64,000 nucleotides of DNA from an uncultured Ulvibacter sp. (GCA_938083445.1 CALKCP010000003.1:62001-126000), one strand, 5' to 3'. Positions 17,046-25,947 are shown, numbered from the stretch's first letter. Notes: generated by a model from the letters alone, not told the origin. Program-made: numbers and translations.

Positions 17046-17597
17046 ATGCGAATTGTCTTTTTCCTCTTATGTAGTGTCTTAGCGTCTTGCGGAAATGATG
17101 TGAGAGTGAAGCCAGATGCGAAACTCCGTCTTGAATATCCGCCTGGAAACTATGAGAGAATGGATGCAGATTGCTCCTATTCATTTATCAAGAATGATCT
17201 AGCAACTTTAAAGAAAAATAAGAATTGTGGTATGAATTTGGTGTATCCCAAAATGCAGGCCACCATATACCTTACCTATCAAAAAATACAAAATAACAAT
17301 ATTGATTCGTTGCTTTATGATGCGCAAAAACTGGCATATGATCATATCCTAAAAGCGGAAAGTATTCCAGAGCAGCCTTATGTAAACCCAGACAAAGAGG
17401 TGTATGGAATGTTTTACTCAATAAACGGAAATGCAGCTTCGCAATCACATTTCTACGTAACAGACAGCTTAAATCATTTTGTTTCAGGCTCTCTATATTT
17501 TAAGGCGAAGCCAAATTTTGATTCAATTTACCCCGCAGTGGTATATTTACGAGAGGATATTCGTAAATTAATGGAAACCATTGAATGGAAAAATTAG
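17046..17597 (+). CDS. gldD: Gliding motility lipoprotein GldD
   Basis: The 183-residue protein starts at the ATG at 17046 and has a lipoprotein signal with lipobox Cys15 (VLASC, then GND). It shows the GldD pattern LEYPPGNYERMDADCSYSF, MNLVYPKMQATIYLTY and HFYVTDSLNHFVSGSLYF. GldD is required for gliding and T9SS secretion in F. johnsoniae, probably supporting the GldKLMN machinery. A longer in-frame reading from 16977 would overlap gldE and put residues before the signal peptide, so I rejected it. Confidence 0.94.
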   Translation: MRIVFFLLCSVLASCGNDVRVKPDAKLRLEYPPGNYERMDADCSYSFIKNDLATLKKNKNCGMNLVYPKMQATIYLTYQKIQNNNIDSLLYDAQKLAYDHILKAESIPEQPYVNPDKEVYGMFYSINGNAASQSHFYVTDSLNHFVSGSLYFKAKPNFDSIYPAVVYLREDIRKLMETIEWKN

Positions 17598-17656
17598 TCT
17601 CCACTTTGTATTTTTTCTAGTTTAATTTTATTGATTTTTGCATTTCATTTTATAAG

Positions 17657-18529
17657 ATGAACGTCAATCAATCAAAGTGGTTTTATCTAATGCTACTCTC
17701 CATCATTTGGGGCAGTTCCTTTATTTTAATAAAGAGAGGATTGGTTGGTTTAACAGACTATCAAGTTGGGGCTTCAAGAATCGTTTTAACCTCTATCTTT
17801 TTGTTCAGTATAGGCTTTAAGAGTATTGGGCAAATTAAAAAAAAGCATTGGGTCTGGGTAGCTATATCAGGTCTTGTAAGTTCCTTTTTCCCTCCGTTTC
17901 TTTTTGCAATGGCTCAAAATCATATTGATAGTTCGGTTGCTTCCATTTTAAATTCATTTACCCCGCTCGCGACCGTTGTTATTGGGGTGGTTTTATTTAA
18001 AATCCTTAGCTCAAAACGTCAAATAGTAGGTGTTTTTATTGGTTTAATTGGAACCATTTTTTTAATAGTAGCAGGTTCCGAACTAAATCAAAATCAAAAC
18101 TCTTGGTATAGCCTGTTCATAATTATAGCAACCTTAGGCTACGCAGTAAATGTCAATATAATAAAAAGGCACCTAAGTGATATAAGCGCACTGGCCGTTA
18201 CGACTGGAAATTTTATTTTTATTTTTTTACCAGCATTGCTAATCTTGTATTTGTCAGGATTTTTTGAAACGGTATTAGATTCGGAGGAAATGCAAATTTC
18301 CTTGGGCTATGTAGCGATTTTATCATTATTTGGAACCGCGTTTGCTAAAGTCGTCTTTAATAAATTGGTACAAATTGCCAGTCCAGTATTTGCTTCTTCA
18401 GTGACCTATACCATGCCTGTTGTTGCTGTAGCATGGGGGTTAATAGATGGTGAAGCCTTTAATTTGTGGCAAGTTATAGCTGCAGGAGTTATCTTTTTAG
18501 GCGTTTATTTAGCAAACAGAAAAAAATAA
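17657..18529 (+). CDS. DMT superfamily EamA-type transporter
   Basis: The 290-residue membrane protein has ten predicted helices arranged as two EamA repeats (about residues 8-138 and 150-288). The typical WGSSFILIKRGL occurs in the first helix and SVTYTMPVVAVAWG in the second repeat. Relatives export amino acids or other small metabolites; the substrate cannot be told from sequence. It follows gldD by 59 nt and may have its own promoter. Confidence 0.9.
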   Translation: MNVNQSKWFYLMLLSIIWGSSFILIKRGLVGLTDYQVGASRIVLTSIFLFSIGFKSIGQIKKKHWVWVAISGLVSSFFPPFLFAMAQNHIDSSVASILNSFTPLATVVIGVVLFKILSSKRQIVGVFIGLIGTIFLIVAGSELNQNQNSWYSLFIIIATLGYAVNVNIIKRHLSDISALAVTTGNFIFIFLPALLILYLSGFFETVLDSEEMQISLGYVAILSLFGTAFAKVVFNKLVQIASPVFASSVTYTMPVVAVAWGLIDGEAFNLWQVIAAGVIFLGVYLANRKK

Positions 18530-18671
18530 CAATTAGAACAATGACGAAGAAACCGATCGGTTCTGTCTGCTTAACAAGTTTCAAAAGGCTGCAAATTCTT
18601 TAGAAAAGAAAAAGGCAGTTATAATGCTTAGAATTTGAAGCGCCCAAGGGGTTAAAATAACATTCTAAACC

Positions 18672-18703
18672 TTTTGTAAATTCCATTTTAAAAATTATAT
18701 TTG
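18672..18703 (+). promoter_or_regulatory. rplU-rpmA promoter
   Basis: TTTTG at 18672-18676, a 19-nt spacer and TATATTTG at 18696-18703 make a near-perfect Bacteroidota -33/-7 promoter. The predicted leader to rplU (18797) is about 85 nt. It contains an imperfect hairpin (18721-18743) that could be an autoregulatory structure. Confidence 0.75.
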
Positions 18704-18796
18704 CAGCCCCCTAGAAGGATCTTGAAAGTCAGAATGACTCAAGCCCTTTCACATCGGGAGATTGTATAATATTAATTAATAATTAAACGTTACGCT

Positions 18797-19348
18797 ATGT
18801 ACGCAATTGTAGAGATAGCAGGGCAGCAATTTAAAGTTGCAAAAGACCAAAAAGTCTTTGTTCACCGTTTAGCCACTGAAGAAGGAAAAAATGTCTCTTT
18901 TGACAATGTACTTCTTATTGGCGATGGAGACAAAGTTACTGTTGGCGCCCCGGCTATAAACGGCGCTCAAGTAGGAGCAAAAGTCGTGAAGCACCTTAAA
19001 GGTGATAAAGTTATTGTTTTCAAGAAGAAAAGAAGAAAAGGATACCGTGTCAAAAATGGACACCGTCAATCTTTAACTGAAATCGTAATTGAAAGCATTG
19101 TTGCTTCTGGAGCAGTTCCTGGAGCGAAAGCTAAAAAAGAGGGAGCCAAAAAAGCAGCTCCATCAAAAAAAGTAGCTCCAGCGAAAGCTGAAGAAACAAA
19201 AAACGAAATCAAGGATGCTCCACAAGCGCCATCTCAAGACGTAAGCAAATTAACAGTTGCTGCCTTAAAAGAAATGGCAAAATCAAAGGGTATTGAAGGA
19301 ATTTCTTCAATGAAGAAGGCCGATTTGATAGAAGCTTTAAGCAAATAA
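18797..19348 (+). CDS. rplU: 50S ribosomal protein L21 with C-terminal SAP/HeH-like extension
   Basis: Residues 1-102 are a standard bL21 (MYAIVEIAGQQFKV; KKKRRKGYRVKNGHRQ). The protein then continues to 183 residues through a Lys/Ala/Pro-rich linker (about 105-147). It ends with a compact helical module, VSKLTVAALKEMAKSKGIEG then MKKADLIEAL, which resembles Rho-N/HeH/SAP nucleic-acid-binding motifs. The extension roughly doubles the usual length of about 103 residues. rpmA follows after 24 nt. Confidence 0.95.
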   Translation: MYAIVEIAGQQFKVAKDQKVFVHRLATEEGKNVSFDNVLLIGDGDKVTVGAPAINGAQVGAKVVKHLKGDKVIVFKKKRRKGYRVKNGHRQSLTEIVIESIVASGAVPGAKAKKEGAKKAAPSKKVAPAKAEETKNEIKDAPQAPSQDVSKLTVAALKEMAKSKGIEGISSMKKADLIEALSK

Positions 19349-19372
19349 TATTAATCTTAAAACCTTAAGAAA

Positions 19373-19633
19373 ATGGCTCACAAAAAAGGAGTTGGTAGTT
19401 CTAAGAATGGTAGAGAGTCCGAATCGAAACGTCTTGGCGTTAAGATCTTTGGAGGGCAAGCTGCAATTGCAGGGAACATCATAATAAGACAAAGAGGTAA
19501 TACACATCACCCTGGTGAAAATGTGTATGGTGGAAAGGATCACACCCTTCACGCAAGAGTGGATGGATTGGTTAAGTTCACTAAAAAGAAAGACAATAAG
19601 TCGTATGTTTCTATAGTTCCTTTTGAGGCTTAA
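19373..19633 (+). CDS. rpmA: 50S ribosomal protein L27
   Basis: The 86-residue protein has the conserved N-terminus [16 protein letters not shown], with no cleavable Firmicutes-type leader. The motif [21 protein letters not shown] follows in the core. It binds near the peptidyl transferase centre and contacts tRNA in the P site. It is cotranscribed with rplU, and a terminator follows at 19658. Confidence 0.98.
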   Translation: MAHKKGVGSSKNGRESESKRLGVKIFGGQAAIAGNIIIRQRGNTHHPGENVYGGKDHTLHARVDGLVKFTKKKDNKSYVSIVPFEA

Positions 19634-19657
19634 GAAATAATTTTAAATCATATTCTA

Positions 19658-19689
19658 AAACCTGTCTCCATTTGAGGCAGGTTTTTTTT
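19658..19689 (+). terminator. Intrinsic terminator after rpmA
   Basis: An 11-bp stem with one G-T pair (19658-19668 with 19674-19684) is followed by a run of T to 19689. It ends the rplU-rpmA operon. Confidence 0.88.
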
Positions 19690-19750
19690 ATGGTATCAAG
19701 GCATCATCTAAGATCAATAATTGTAACTTGATTTCTTAAACTTTTGAGCG

Positions 19751-20083
19751 ATGAAAAAAACCATGACAAGCATCTTATTTTTATTTCTTTTTATAGTTGG
19801 TATCCCTGTTATGTCTCAGGAGATTACGAAATACGATTATTTGGAAGTGATTGTAGTGCAGAAAGCGAACAACGCTGGTAAAGTAAAACGAATACGTGTA
19901 GATAATCAGCCCTCGCTGGAAGGCAAGGTTATTAGCATCAATGCTTTGGAAAAAATTAAAGAGACATCCACGCTTCTAAAGTATATGAATGACGCTAATT
20001 GGGAGTTTTTAGACAGGCAGGCCGTAGTTTCTGGTGACAATGACCCTGTTTGGATAAGCTATATTTTTAGAAAAAAGAAGTAG
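19751..20083 (+). CDS. Small exported protein of unknown function
   Basis: The 110-residue protein has a Lys-start hydrophobic signal peptide ending near residue 23 (PVMSQ). The mature part of about 87 residues ends KYMNDANWEFLDRQAVVSGD, then VWISYIFRKKK. The final pattern (NWEFLDRQ, a hydrophobic strand, RKK) is seen in small periplasmic Bacteroidota proteins, but I do not recognise a named family. It stands alone between rpmA and the ahcY terminator, 62 nt after the rpmA terminator. Confidence 0.75.
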   Translation: MKKTMTSILFLFLFIVGIPVMSQEITKYDYLEVIVVQKANNAGKVKRIRVDNQPSLEGKVISINALEKIKETSTLLKYMNDANWEFLDRQAVVSGDNDPVWISYIFRKKK

Positions 20084-20170
20084 TTCCTTTTAAAGTGTTG
20101 TGCTTTACCTTTAGGGAATGCCTTTGTTGATTACGAGGCGCCATCGTTAACTGGCATTGCCTCTTGCCTA

Positions 20171-20206
20171 AAACAAAAAACCCCAAGCAAGAATGCTCGG
20201 GGTTTT
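20171..20206 (-). terminator. Intrinsic terminator after ahcY
   Basis: A 13-bp stem with one mismatch (20177-20189 with 20194-20206) is followed on the minus strand by six T. The + orientation also has four T inside the stem, so it may act weakly for the gene at 19751. Confidence 0.8.
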
Positions 20207-20248
20207 CTAATATCTAATCGCGAAGCGTTCTCAAATCTAGCATCTAAA
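20207..20248. repeat. Intergenic repeat element in the 3' region of ahcY
   Basis: On the minus strand this reads TTTAGATGCTAGATTTGAGA, then GAACGCTTCGCGATTAGATATTAG split across the element. It includes the short palindromic core CGCTTCGCGA. The TTAGATG-TAGA-TT words resemble 8393-8407 between atpD and atpC. It lies between the ahcY stop and its terminator, so it is transcribed with ahcY. Confidence 0.5.
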
Positions 20249-20266
20249 AGCACAGCGATATCTACT

Positions 20267-21583
20267 TTAGTATCTGTAGTATTCTGGCTTGAAAGGCCCT
20301 TCTACTTTAACACCAATATATGCAGCTTGGTCATCGCGAAGCTCAGTAAGCTCAACACCAATTTTCGCAAGGTGTAATTTCGCAACTTTCTCATCTAAAT
20401 ATTTTGGAAGCATATATACCTCGTTTTTGTAGGCTGCACTGTTTTTCCAAAGTTCGATTTGTGCTAATGTTTGGTTGGTAAATGAATTACTCATTACAAA
20501 ACTTGGATGCCCAGTCGCACAACCGAGGTTTACAAGCCTTCCTTCTGCTAATAAAATAACATCTTTTCCATCGATAGTGTACTTGTCTACCTGTGGTTTG
20601 ATTTCGACCTTTGTATCTCCATAATTGTCATTTAACCAAGACACAGCAATCTCATTATCAAAGTGACCAATATTACAGACAATTGTTTTGTCTTTCATTG
20701 CCATAAAATGTGCTCCTTGAACAATGTCTTTGTTTCCTGTAGTCGTAATGATGATATCTGCATTTGGAAGCACCGTTTCTAGGCGTTTCACTTCAAAACC
20801 ATCCATGGCAGCTTGAAGCGCACAAATTGGATCTACTTCAGTAACAGTAACTATAGAACCGGCCCCTTTAAATGAGGCTGCAGTTCCCTTACCAACATCT
20901 CCGTATCCACAAACTACAACACGCTTACCAGCAAGCATGATATCGGTAGCGCGACGAACTGCATCTACTGCACTTTCACGGCAACCGTATTTATTATCGA
21001 ATTTAGATTTCGTTACACTATCGTTAATGTTGATAGCTGGCATTGGTAAGCTTCCGTTTTTCACTCTCTCGTATAATCTGTGAACACCCGTAGTGGTTTC
21101 TTCAGAAAGACCTTTGATTCCAGCTGCAAGCGCAGGGAATTGATCCAGAACCATGTTTGTTAAGTCTCCACCATCATCTAAAATCATATTTAACGGCTCA
21201 CGGTCTTCACCGAAGAAAAGTGTTTGTTCAATACACCATTCGAATTCTTCTTCAGTCATTCCTTTCCAAGCATAGACAGCAGTTCCTGTTGCAGCAATAG
21301 CAGCGGCAGCTTGATCTTGTGTAGAGAATATATTACACGAACTCCAAGTAACTTGGGCCCCTAAGGCTTGCAGTGTTTCAATTAAAACAGCAGTTTGGAT
21401 GGTCATGTGCAAACATCCCGCAATTCTAGCACCTTTTAAAGGTTGCTCGTTTTTGTATTCTTCTCGCAAAGACATGAGTCCTGGCATTTCTGCCTCGGCC
21501 AATTCAATTTCTTTACGCCCCCAATCTGCCAGGGTAATATCTTTTACTTTAAACGCTGTGTAAGGTACTGTGTTCGTAGACAT
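20267..21583 (-). CDS. ahcY: Adenosylhomocysteinase (S-adenosylhomocysteine hydrolase)
   Basis: AhcY splits S-adenosylhomocysteine to adenosine and homocysteine with bound NAD, recycling the product of methylation. The 438 residues fit the bacterial form. The substrate domain has [16 protein letters not shown] and the NAD-binding loop is [15 protein letters not shown]. The C-terminus ends KPEYYRY, the conserved KxxxYRY tail. It is monocistronic, divergent from the phosphopantetheinyl transferase gene, with a repeat and a terminator downstream. Confidence 0.98.
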   Translation of the reverse strand: MSTNTVPYTAFKVKDITLADWGRKEIELAEAEMPGLMSLREEYKNEQPLKGARIAGCLHMTIQTAVLIETLQALGAQVTWSSCNIFSTQDQAAAAIAATGTAVYAWKGMTEEEFEWCIEQTLFFGEDREPLNMILDDGGDLTNMVLDQFPALAAGIKGLSEETTTGVHRLYERVKNGSLPMPAININDSVTKSKFDNKYGCRESAVDAVRRATDIMLAGKRVVVCGYGDVGKGTAASFKGAGSIVTVTEVDPICALQAAMDGFEVKRLETVLPNADIIITTTGNKDIVQGAHFMAMKDKTIVCNIGHFDNEIAVSWLNDNYGDTKVEIKPQVDKYTIDGKDVILLAEGRLVNLGCATGHPSFVMSNSFTNQTLAQIELWKNSAAYKNEVYMLPKYLDEKVAKLHLAKIGVELTELRDDQAAYIGVKVEGPFKPEYYRY

Positions 21584-21677
21584 ATTTATTATCTTTATTC
21601 CCGCGTAAGCTAGAATTTGTTAAACATATAATTTTAATATTCAGTTTGCAAAAATACGCAATATCTATTACAAAATT

Positions 21678-22307
21678 ATGCCTCTTTACAAAACTATAAC
21701 AGTTAGTGCTACGACCAAAGTTCTTATATGGAAGATAGAAGAATCTTTTGACGAACTTTGCCTTGGAATGAAACTTACCTCTAGCTGCGCCCTTCGGGTT
21801 CAGAACATGAAAAGTGATCTTCATAAAAGAGGGTTCATGAGCGTGAGACATCTCCTGGCAGAAGAAGGCTATACAGACCATGATTTATATTATGATGAAA
21901 ACGGAAAACCACACCTAACAGATTATAACTATATTTCGATTACACATTCGTTTCATTTTTCGGCCATCATCATTAGTGACATGGAAGTTGGAATCGATGT
22001 AGAAAAGCAGCGCATTAAGATTTTAAGAATTGCACACAAGTTTACCCCCATTGAAGAATATAGAACGCTGGCGAATGAAGATGCTATTATGCGCAAACTT
22101 ACCTTGGTTTGGTGTGCAAAGGAATCCCTTTACAAAAGCTTTGCAAACCCTGGCATTAGCTTTCTTCAGAATATTTATGTTGAAGATTTTAGACTCACCG
22201 ATTCTCAAACTACAGCCAATGTTAGTGTCGCAGCTAAAAGTAAAACCTATAATGTTTTCTTTTTAGAGTTTGAGGAATTTACGTGTGCATATGCATTATT
22301 ACAATAG
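21678..22307 (+). CDS. 4'-phosphopantetheinyl transferase superfamily protein
   Basis: The 209-residue protein has the Sfp/AcpS signature VGIDVEKQR (magnesium-binding Asp) and WCAKESLYK. It should move phosphopantetheine from CoA to a carrier protein. It begins only 94 nt from the divergent ahcY start. It is followed by a GGGP synthase gene 9 nt downstream, so the two are probably cotranscribed. No carrier protein or polyketide genes are nearby, so its acceptor is unknown. Confidence 0.88.
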   Translation: MPLYKTITVSATTKVLIWKIEESFDELCLGMKLTSSCALRVQNMKSDLHKRGFMSVRHLLAEEGYTDHDLYYDENGKPHLTDYNYISITHSFHFSAIIISDMEVGIDVEKQRIKILRIAHKFTPIEEYRTLANEDAIMRKLTLVWCAKESLYKSFANPGISFLQNIYVEDFRLTDSQTTANVSVAAKSKTYNVFFLEFEEFTCAYALLQ

Positions 22308-22316
22308 GAACACGAT

Positions 22317-23006
22317 ATGAATAGTTACCAAGCCTTTGTAAAGAAGATTTCTGATAAAGAAAAAGGATTGGCGATTTTAATGGATCCCGATAAGTTCTTA
22401 ATTTCTGAAATAGCGTTGTTTTTAAAGCAAATCCCTAAGGAAACAACGCATTTATTTATTGGAGGCAGCACCGTGTTTAACAATCAAACGGAAGTGCTTG
22501 TAAGGGCTCTAAAATCTGAAACCCCCTTGCCTCTACTATTGTTTCCAGGAGACTTTTCTCAACTTACATCTAAGGCTGATGCAGTCCTTTTTCTATCGTT
22601 GATTTCTGGAAGAAATGTTGAGTATCTAATAGAACAGCAACTAAAAGCGGTTCCATATTTGAAAAACGCTGAGATTGATATAATACCTACAGGATATATA
22701 TTGTTGGATGGCGGAAACGAATCGGCTGTTGCTAGGGTTACAAATACGCAGCCCATGGCTCAAGATAATATCGAGGCGATTGTTCACACCGCCTTGGCTG
22801 GACAATATATGGGAGCAAAATTAATATATCTTGAAGCCGGAAGTGGCGCATGCTTTCCTGTACGACCTGAAGTGATAGCTGCTGTAAAAAAGGAAATAGG
22901 AATCCCTCTTATTATTGGAGGCGGAATTAAATCTGAAGATCAGAAAAAAAGAGCCTATAATGCTGGCGCAGATATGGTCGTTATGGGAACGGCCTTTGAA
23001 AAATAA
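22317..23006 (+). CDS. Geranylgeranylglyceryl/heptaprenylglyceryl phosphate synthase family (PcrB-like)
   Basis: The 229-residue TIM-barrel protein joins a polyprenyl diphosphate to glycerol-1-phosphate. Markers are AILMDPDKF at the start of the barrel, YLEAGSGA, and the phosphate-binding IIGGGIKS near the end. This family makes the first ether lipid bond in archaea; a separate group of GGGPS is known in Bacteroidota, where its lipid role is unclear. It follows the phosphopantetheinyl transferase gene by 9 nt and precedes the thiamine genes by 6 nt. Confidence 0.9.
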   Translation: MNSYQAFVKKISDKEKGLAILMDPDKFLISEIALFLKQIPKETTHLFIGGSTVFNNQTEVLVRALKSETPLPLLLFPGDFSQLTSKADAVLFLSLISGRNVEYLIEQQLKAVPYLKNAEIDIIPTGYILLDGGNESAVARVTNTQPMAQDNIEAIVHTALAGQYMGAKLIYLEAGSGACFPVRPEVIAAVKKEIGIPLIIGGGIKSEDQKKRAYNAGADMVVMGTAFEK

Positions 23007-23012
23007 AACACT

Positions 23013-23273
23013 ATGAATATTTCAGTAGAATTGACACTTACACCTTTGCAGGACGATTTTGAGCCGGCTATTATTAATTTAATAAAACGTTTAAGGATGT
23101 CGGGCCTAACCATCATGGAAAACCCATTAAGCACTCAGGTTTATGGCGATTATGATACCGTTATGAGTCTGCTTCAGAAGGAAATGAAAACAGCCTTAAT
23201 GGCAATAGAGAATGGCCTCCTCTTGATGAAAATTGTAAAATCTAATAGAAGCAGCTATGAGCCCCATTTTTGA
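23013..23273 (+). CDS. Thiamine-binding protein, YkoF/UPF0045-like
   Basis: The 86-residue protein has the ferredoxin-like MTH1187/YkoF pattern (MNISVELTLTPLQDDFE; NPLSTQVYGDYDTVM). Related proteins bind thiamine or its hydroxymethylpyrimidine part. Its 3' end overlaps the following PnuC-type transporter gene by 17 nt, so the two are likely translated together. That supports a role in thiamine handling, though the ligand is inferred. Confidence 0.75.
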   Translation: MNISVELTLTPLQDDFEPAIINLIKRLRMSGLTIMENPLSTQVYGDYDTVMSLLQKEMKTALMAIENGLLLMKIVKSNRSSYEPHF

Positions 23274-23889
23274 GTTTCTCTTTGGTCAGTATCGTGGTTA
23301 TGAAACCATAGACATTGTTTTGGAATTGCTCGCGGCAGTTTTTACAATTGCATCCGTTGTATATTCTAAGAAGAACAATGTGCTGGTTTTTCCAACGGGA
23401 ATGATTTGTACAGCAATCTTTGCATATCTTTTACTAAAATGGGGGCTTCTAGGAGACACGATGATTAATGTCTATTATTTTATTATGAGCGTATATGGTT
23501 GGTATATCTGGACACGCAAAGTTGATTCGACTCACGTAACGCCTATCTCGAAAACCAACGGGAAAGAGAAGGTAGCTTCTGTTGTAATATTTCTAGCTAC
23601 TTTTGTCTTTGTATGGGGGGTTTATACGACTTTTGATAAATTTAATCATTGGACATCTTACGTTGACACCTTAACAACAGCTATCTTTTTTGTAGGGATG
23701 TGGCTTATGGCAAAACGAAAAATAGAGAATTGGATATACTGGATTGTTGGGAATATCATTACCGTACCACTGTATTTTTATAAGGGCCTCACCTTTAGCA
23801 GTATTCTTTATTTTGTATTAACAATTATTGCTATTTATGGATATTTTGCATGGAAAAAACACTTAAACAACAGTCCAGTACCTGCGTAA
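23257..23889 (+). CDS. PnuC-family vitamin transporter (probably thiamine, PnuT type)
   Basis: The 210-residue membrane protein has about seven helices and the PnuC pattern of Trp/Tyr-rich helices (NVYYFIMSVYGWYIW; NWIYWIVGNIITVPLYFYKG). PnuC proteins take up nicotinamide riboside, while PnuT members take up thiamine. The thiamine-binding protein before it and the TPP riboswitch receptor 2.7 kb away favour thiamine. It overlaps both neighbours (17 nt and 40 nt). Confidence 0.85.
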   Translation: MSPIFEFLFGQYRGYETIDIVLELLAAVFTIASVVYSKKNNVLVFPTGMICTAIFAYLLLKWGLLGDTMINVYYFIMSVYGWYIWTRKVDSTHVTPISKTNGKEKVASVVIFLATFVFVWGVYTTFDKFNHWTSYVDTLTTAIFFVGMWLMAKRKIENWIYWIVGNIITVPLYFYKGLTFSSILYFVLTIIAIYGYFAWKKHLNNSPVPA

Positions 23890-24416
23890 AGATTGTATTG
23901 TTTGGGCCTGAATCAACGGGTAAAACGACACTTGCGAGGCAGTTGGCTGAACATTTTAACACACTTTGGGTTCCAGAATACATGAGAGAGTATCTTCAGA
24001 AAAAATGGGATACTGAAGGTAAAAAGTGCACAGTAGACGACTTGATCCCAATTGCGGAGGGTCAAATGCAGATTGAAAATGAAACTGCAAAACACGTAGA
24101 TGACTTGCTAATTTGCGACACGAACTTACTGGAAATATGCACGTATTCTCAACATTATTACAATGGGTTTTGCCCAGATGAAATTAAAAAATATGCAATA
24201 GAAAACACGTATGATTTGTATCTATTGACTTATGTGGATGTGCCTTGGGAAGGTGATGATTTGCGTGACAGACCCAATGAACGTGAACAAATGTTTTGTA
24301 TTTTTGAGACTCAATTAAAAGAGTCTGAGCTTCAATTTGAACTTTTGAAAGGGTCTGAAGTCGAAAGATTTCAGTTTGCAGTTGAAAAAATTATAAATTT
24401 GCTTAAGAATAAATAG
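23850..24416 (+). CDS. NadR-like P-loop kinase, candidate thiamine kinase
   Basis: The 188-residue protein has a Walker A motif GPESTGKTTLARQL near residue 19 and the NadR-type core (VPEYMREYLQKKW; LLICDTNLLE; DVPWEGDDLRDRPNER). NadR kinases phosphorylate nicotinamide riboside. Here the gene overlaps the PnuC-type gene by 40 nt and lies next to a thiamine-binding protein, so it may phosphorylate imported thiamine instead. The NMN adenylyltransferase domain of full NadR is absent. Confidence 0.8.
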   Translation: MEKTLKQQSSTCVKIVLFGPESTGKTTLARQLAEHFNTLWVPEYMREYLQKKWDTEGKKCTVDDLIPIAEGQMQIENETAKHVDDLLICDTNLLEICTYSQHYYNGFCPDEIKKYAIENTYDLYLLTYVDVPWEGDDLRDRPNEREQMFCIFETQLKESELQFELLKGSEVERFQFAVEKIINLLKNK

Positions 24417-24417
24417 C

Positions 24418-25947
24418 ATGCTCACAGAAAACGACCTACAACAAATATCCAAAGAGGGGCTTGACGCGGAGATTGTAATAAAGCAATTAGAGACTTTTAC
24501 CCAAGGAATCCCTTTTGTGAAAGTAATTACCGCTGCCTCCATCGGAAATGGAATTGAGTTAATAGGGAAAGACGATCAACAAAAATTGGTAGGTTTATTT
24601 GAAGAAAAGAAGGCAGGTCTTGATTTAGTCAAGTTTGTCCCTGCTTCAGGAGCTGCGACACGAATGTTTGGATTTTTACATCGCTTTTTAGATGGGTTTG
24701 ACCCAGATAAAGAGAAGCTAAATGATTACTTAAAAAGCCAAAATAATCTCACGCTAAACACTTTTTTTACATCAATGAAAGATTTCGCTTTTGTTGATCA
24801 GGTTCGAAAAAAAATCAGAGAACACTATCCCGATTACCGCCACGGTAAAAAGGGACTAAGAGCTCATATTTTCGTAAAAATGATGTTGACTGAAAAGGGA
24901 CTCAATTTTATGAATAGGCCGAAGGGATTAATTCCTTTTCATAAATATTCAAAATACGCTACTACGGCATTTGAAGAACAATTGTACGAGTCGTCTTATT
25001 ATGCTTCAGCCAGAGGGGAGGCCTTTTTGCATTTTACATTTTCTGAAAGCCATGTCGATTTCTTTAAAAATGAATTTGAAGATGTGAAGAGACGCGTCAC
25101 AAAGAAAACCAAGACTAATTTTAATATTTCTTACTCGTTTCAGAAAAAAGAGACTAAAACCATAGCCGTGTCAGAGGCAAATGAGCCAGCCCGGACTGCA
25201 GCGGGAGAGTTAATATTTAGACCCTCTGGGCATGGTGCATTGTTGGAAAATATAAACGATATTGATGCTGATGTTGTGTTTATTAAAAACATAGATAATG
25301 TTGTCATTGAAGAGCTAACTGAAAACAGTTCTTTTTATAAAAAAATGTTAGCCGGGAAGTTGCTTTGGATTCAAAACAAGGTGTTTGGTTATTTGCGGAA
25401 AATTGCAGAAAACAATGTAGATGATGAATGTGTCAAGGATGTCAAATCATTTCTTTGGAATGAATTAAACATAAAGGATATTCCAGACGATGTTGAAAAA
25501 ATTGAAGACCTATTAAACAGACCTATCCGTGTTTGTGGGATGGTAAAAAATATTGGAGCAGCGGGTGGAGGCCCTTTTTGGGCAAAGGATGATACGGGAA
25601 AAACGACCCTACAGATTGTAGAATTGGCTCAAATCAACACACAAGACAAACATCAGCAGACACTAATAACCCAAGCCACTCATTTTAATCCGGTCGACCT
25701 GGTGTGCGGGCTAAGGGATTTTAAAGGTAAAAAATTCGATTTGACAAAATTCACGGATCCAAACACAGGCTTTATTACAAAAAAACCTGAGAACGGAGTT
25801 TCTATAAAAGCGCTCGAGTTGCCTGGCCTTTGGAATGGTGGCATGGCAAATTGGAATACCGTCTTCGTTGAGGTGCCACTAAGCACATTCAACCCAGTAA
25901 AAACGGTTAATGATTTACTCGCTGTAGAGCATCGCCCTCATTCGTAA
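24418..25947 (+). CDS. DUF4301 family protein
   Basis: The 509-residue cytoplasmic protein has no signal peptide. It contains VPASGAATRMFGFLHRFLDG near residue 75 and RPSGHGALLENINDIDAD near residue 270, motifs that recall sugar-nucleotidyltransferase folds (a GxG near the N-terminus and a second nucleotide-binding loop). The family function is unknown. It starts 1 nt after the kinase stop and overlaps the ArfB-like gene by 1 nt. Confidence 0.85.
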   Translation: MLTENDLQQISKEGLDAEIVIKQLETFTQGIPFVKVITAASIGNGIELIGKDDQQKLVGLFEEKKAGLDLVKFVPASGAATRMFGFLHRFLDGFDPDKEKLNDYLKSQNNLTLNTFFTSMKDFAFVDQVRKKIREHYPDYRHGKKGLRAHIFVKMMLTEKGLNFMNRPKGLIPFHKYSKYATTAFEEQLYESSYYASARGEAFLHFTFSESHVDFFKNEFEDVKRRVTKKTKTNFNISYSFQKKETKTIAVSEANEPARTAAGELIFRPSGHGALLENINDIDADVVFIKNIDNVVIEELTENSSFYKKMLAGKLLWIQNKVFGYLRKIAENNVDDECVKDVKSFLWNELNIKDIPDDVEKIEDLLNRPIRVCGMVKNIGAAGGGPFWAKDDTGKTTLQIVELAQINTQDKHQQTLITQATHFNPVDLVCGLRDFKGKKFDLTKFTDPNTGFITKKPENGVSIKALELPGLWNGGMANWNTVFVEVPLSTFNPVKTVNDLLAVEHRPHS

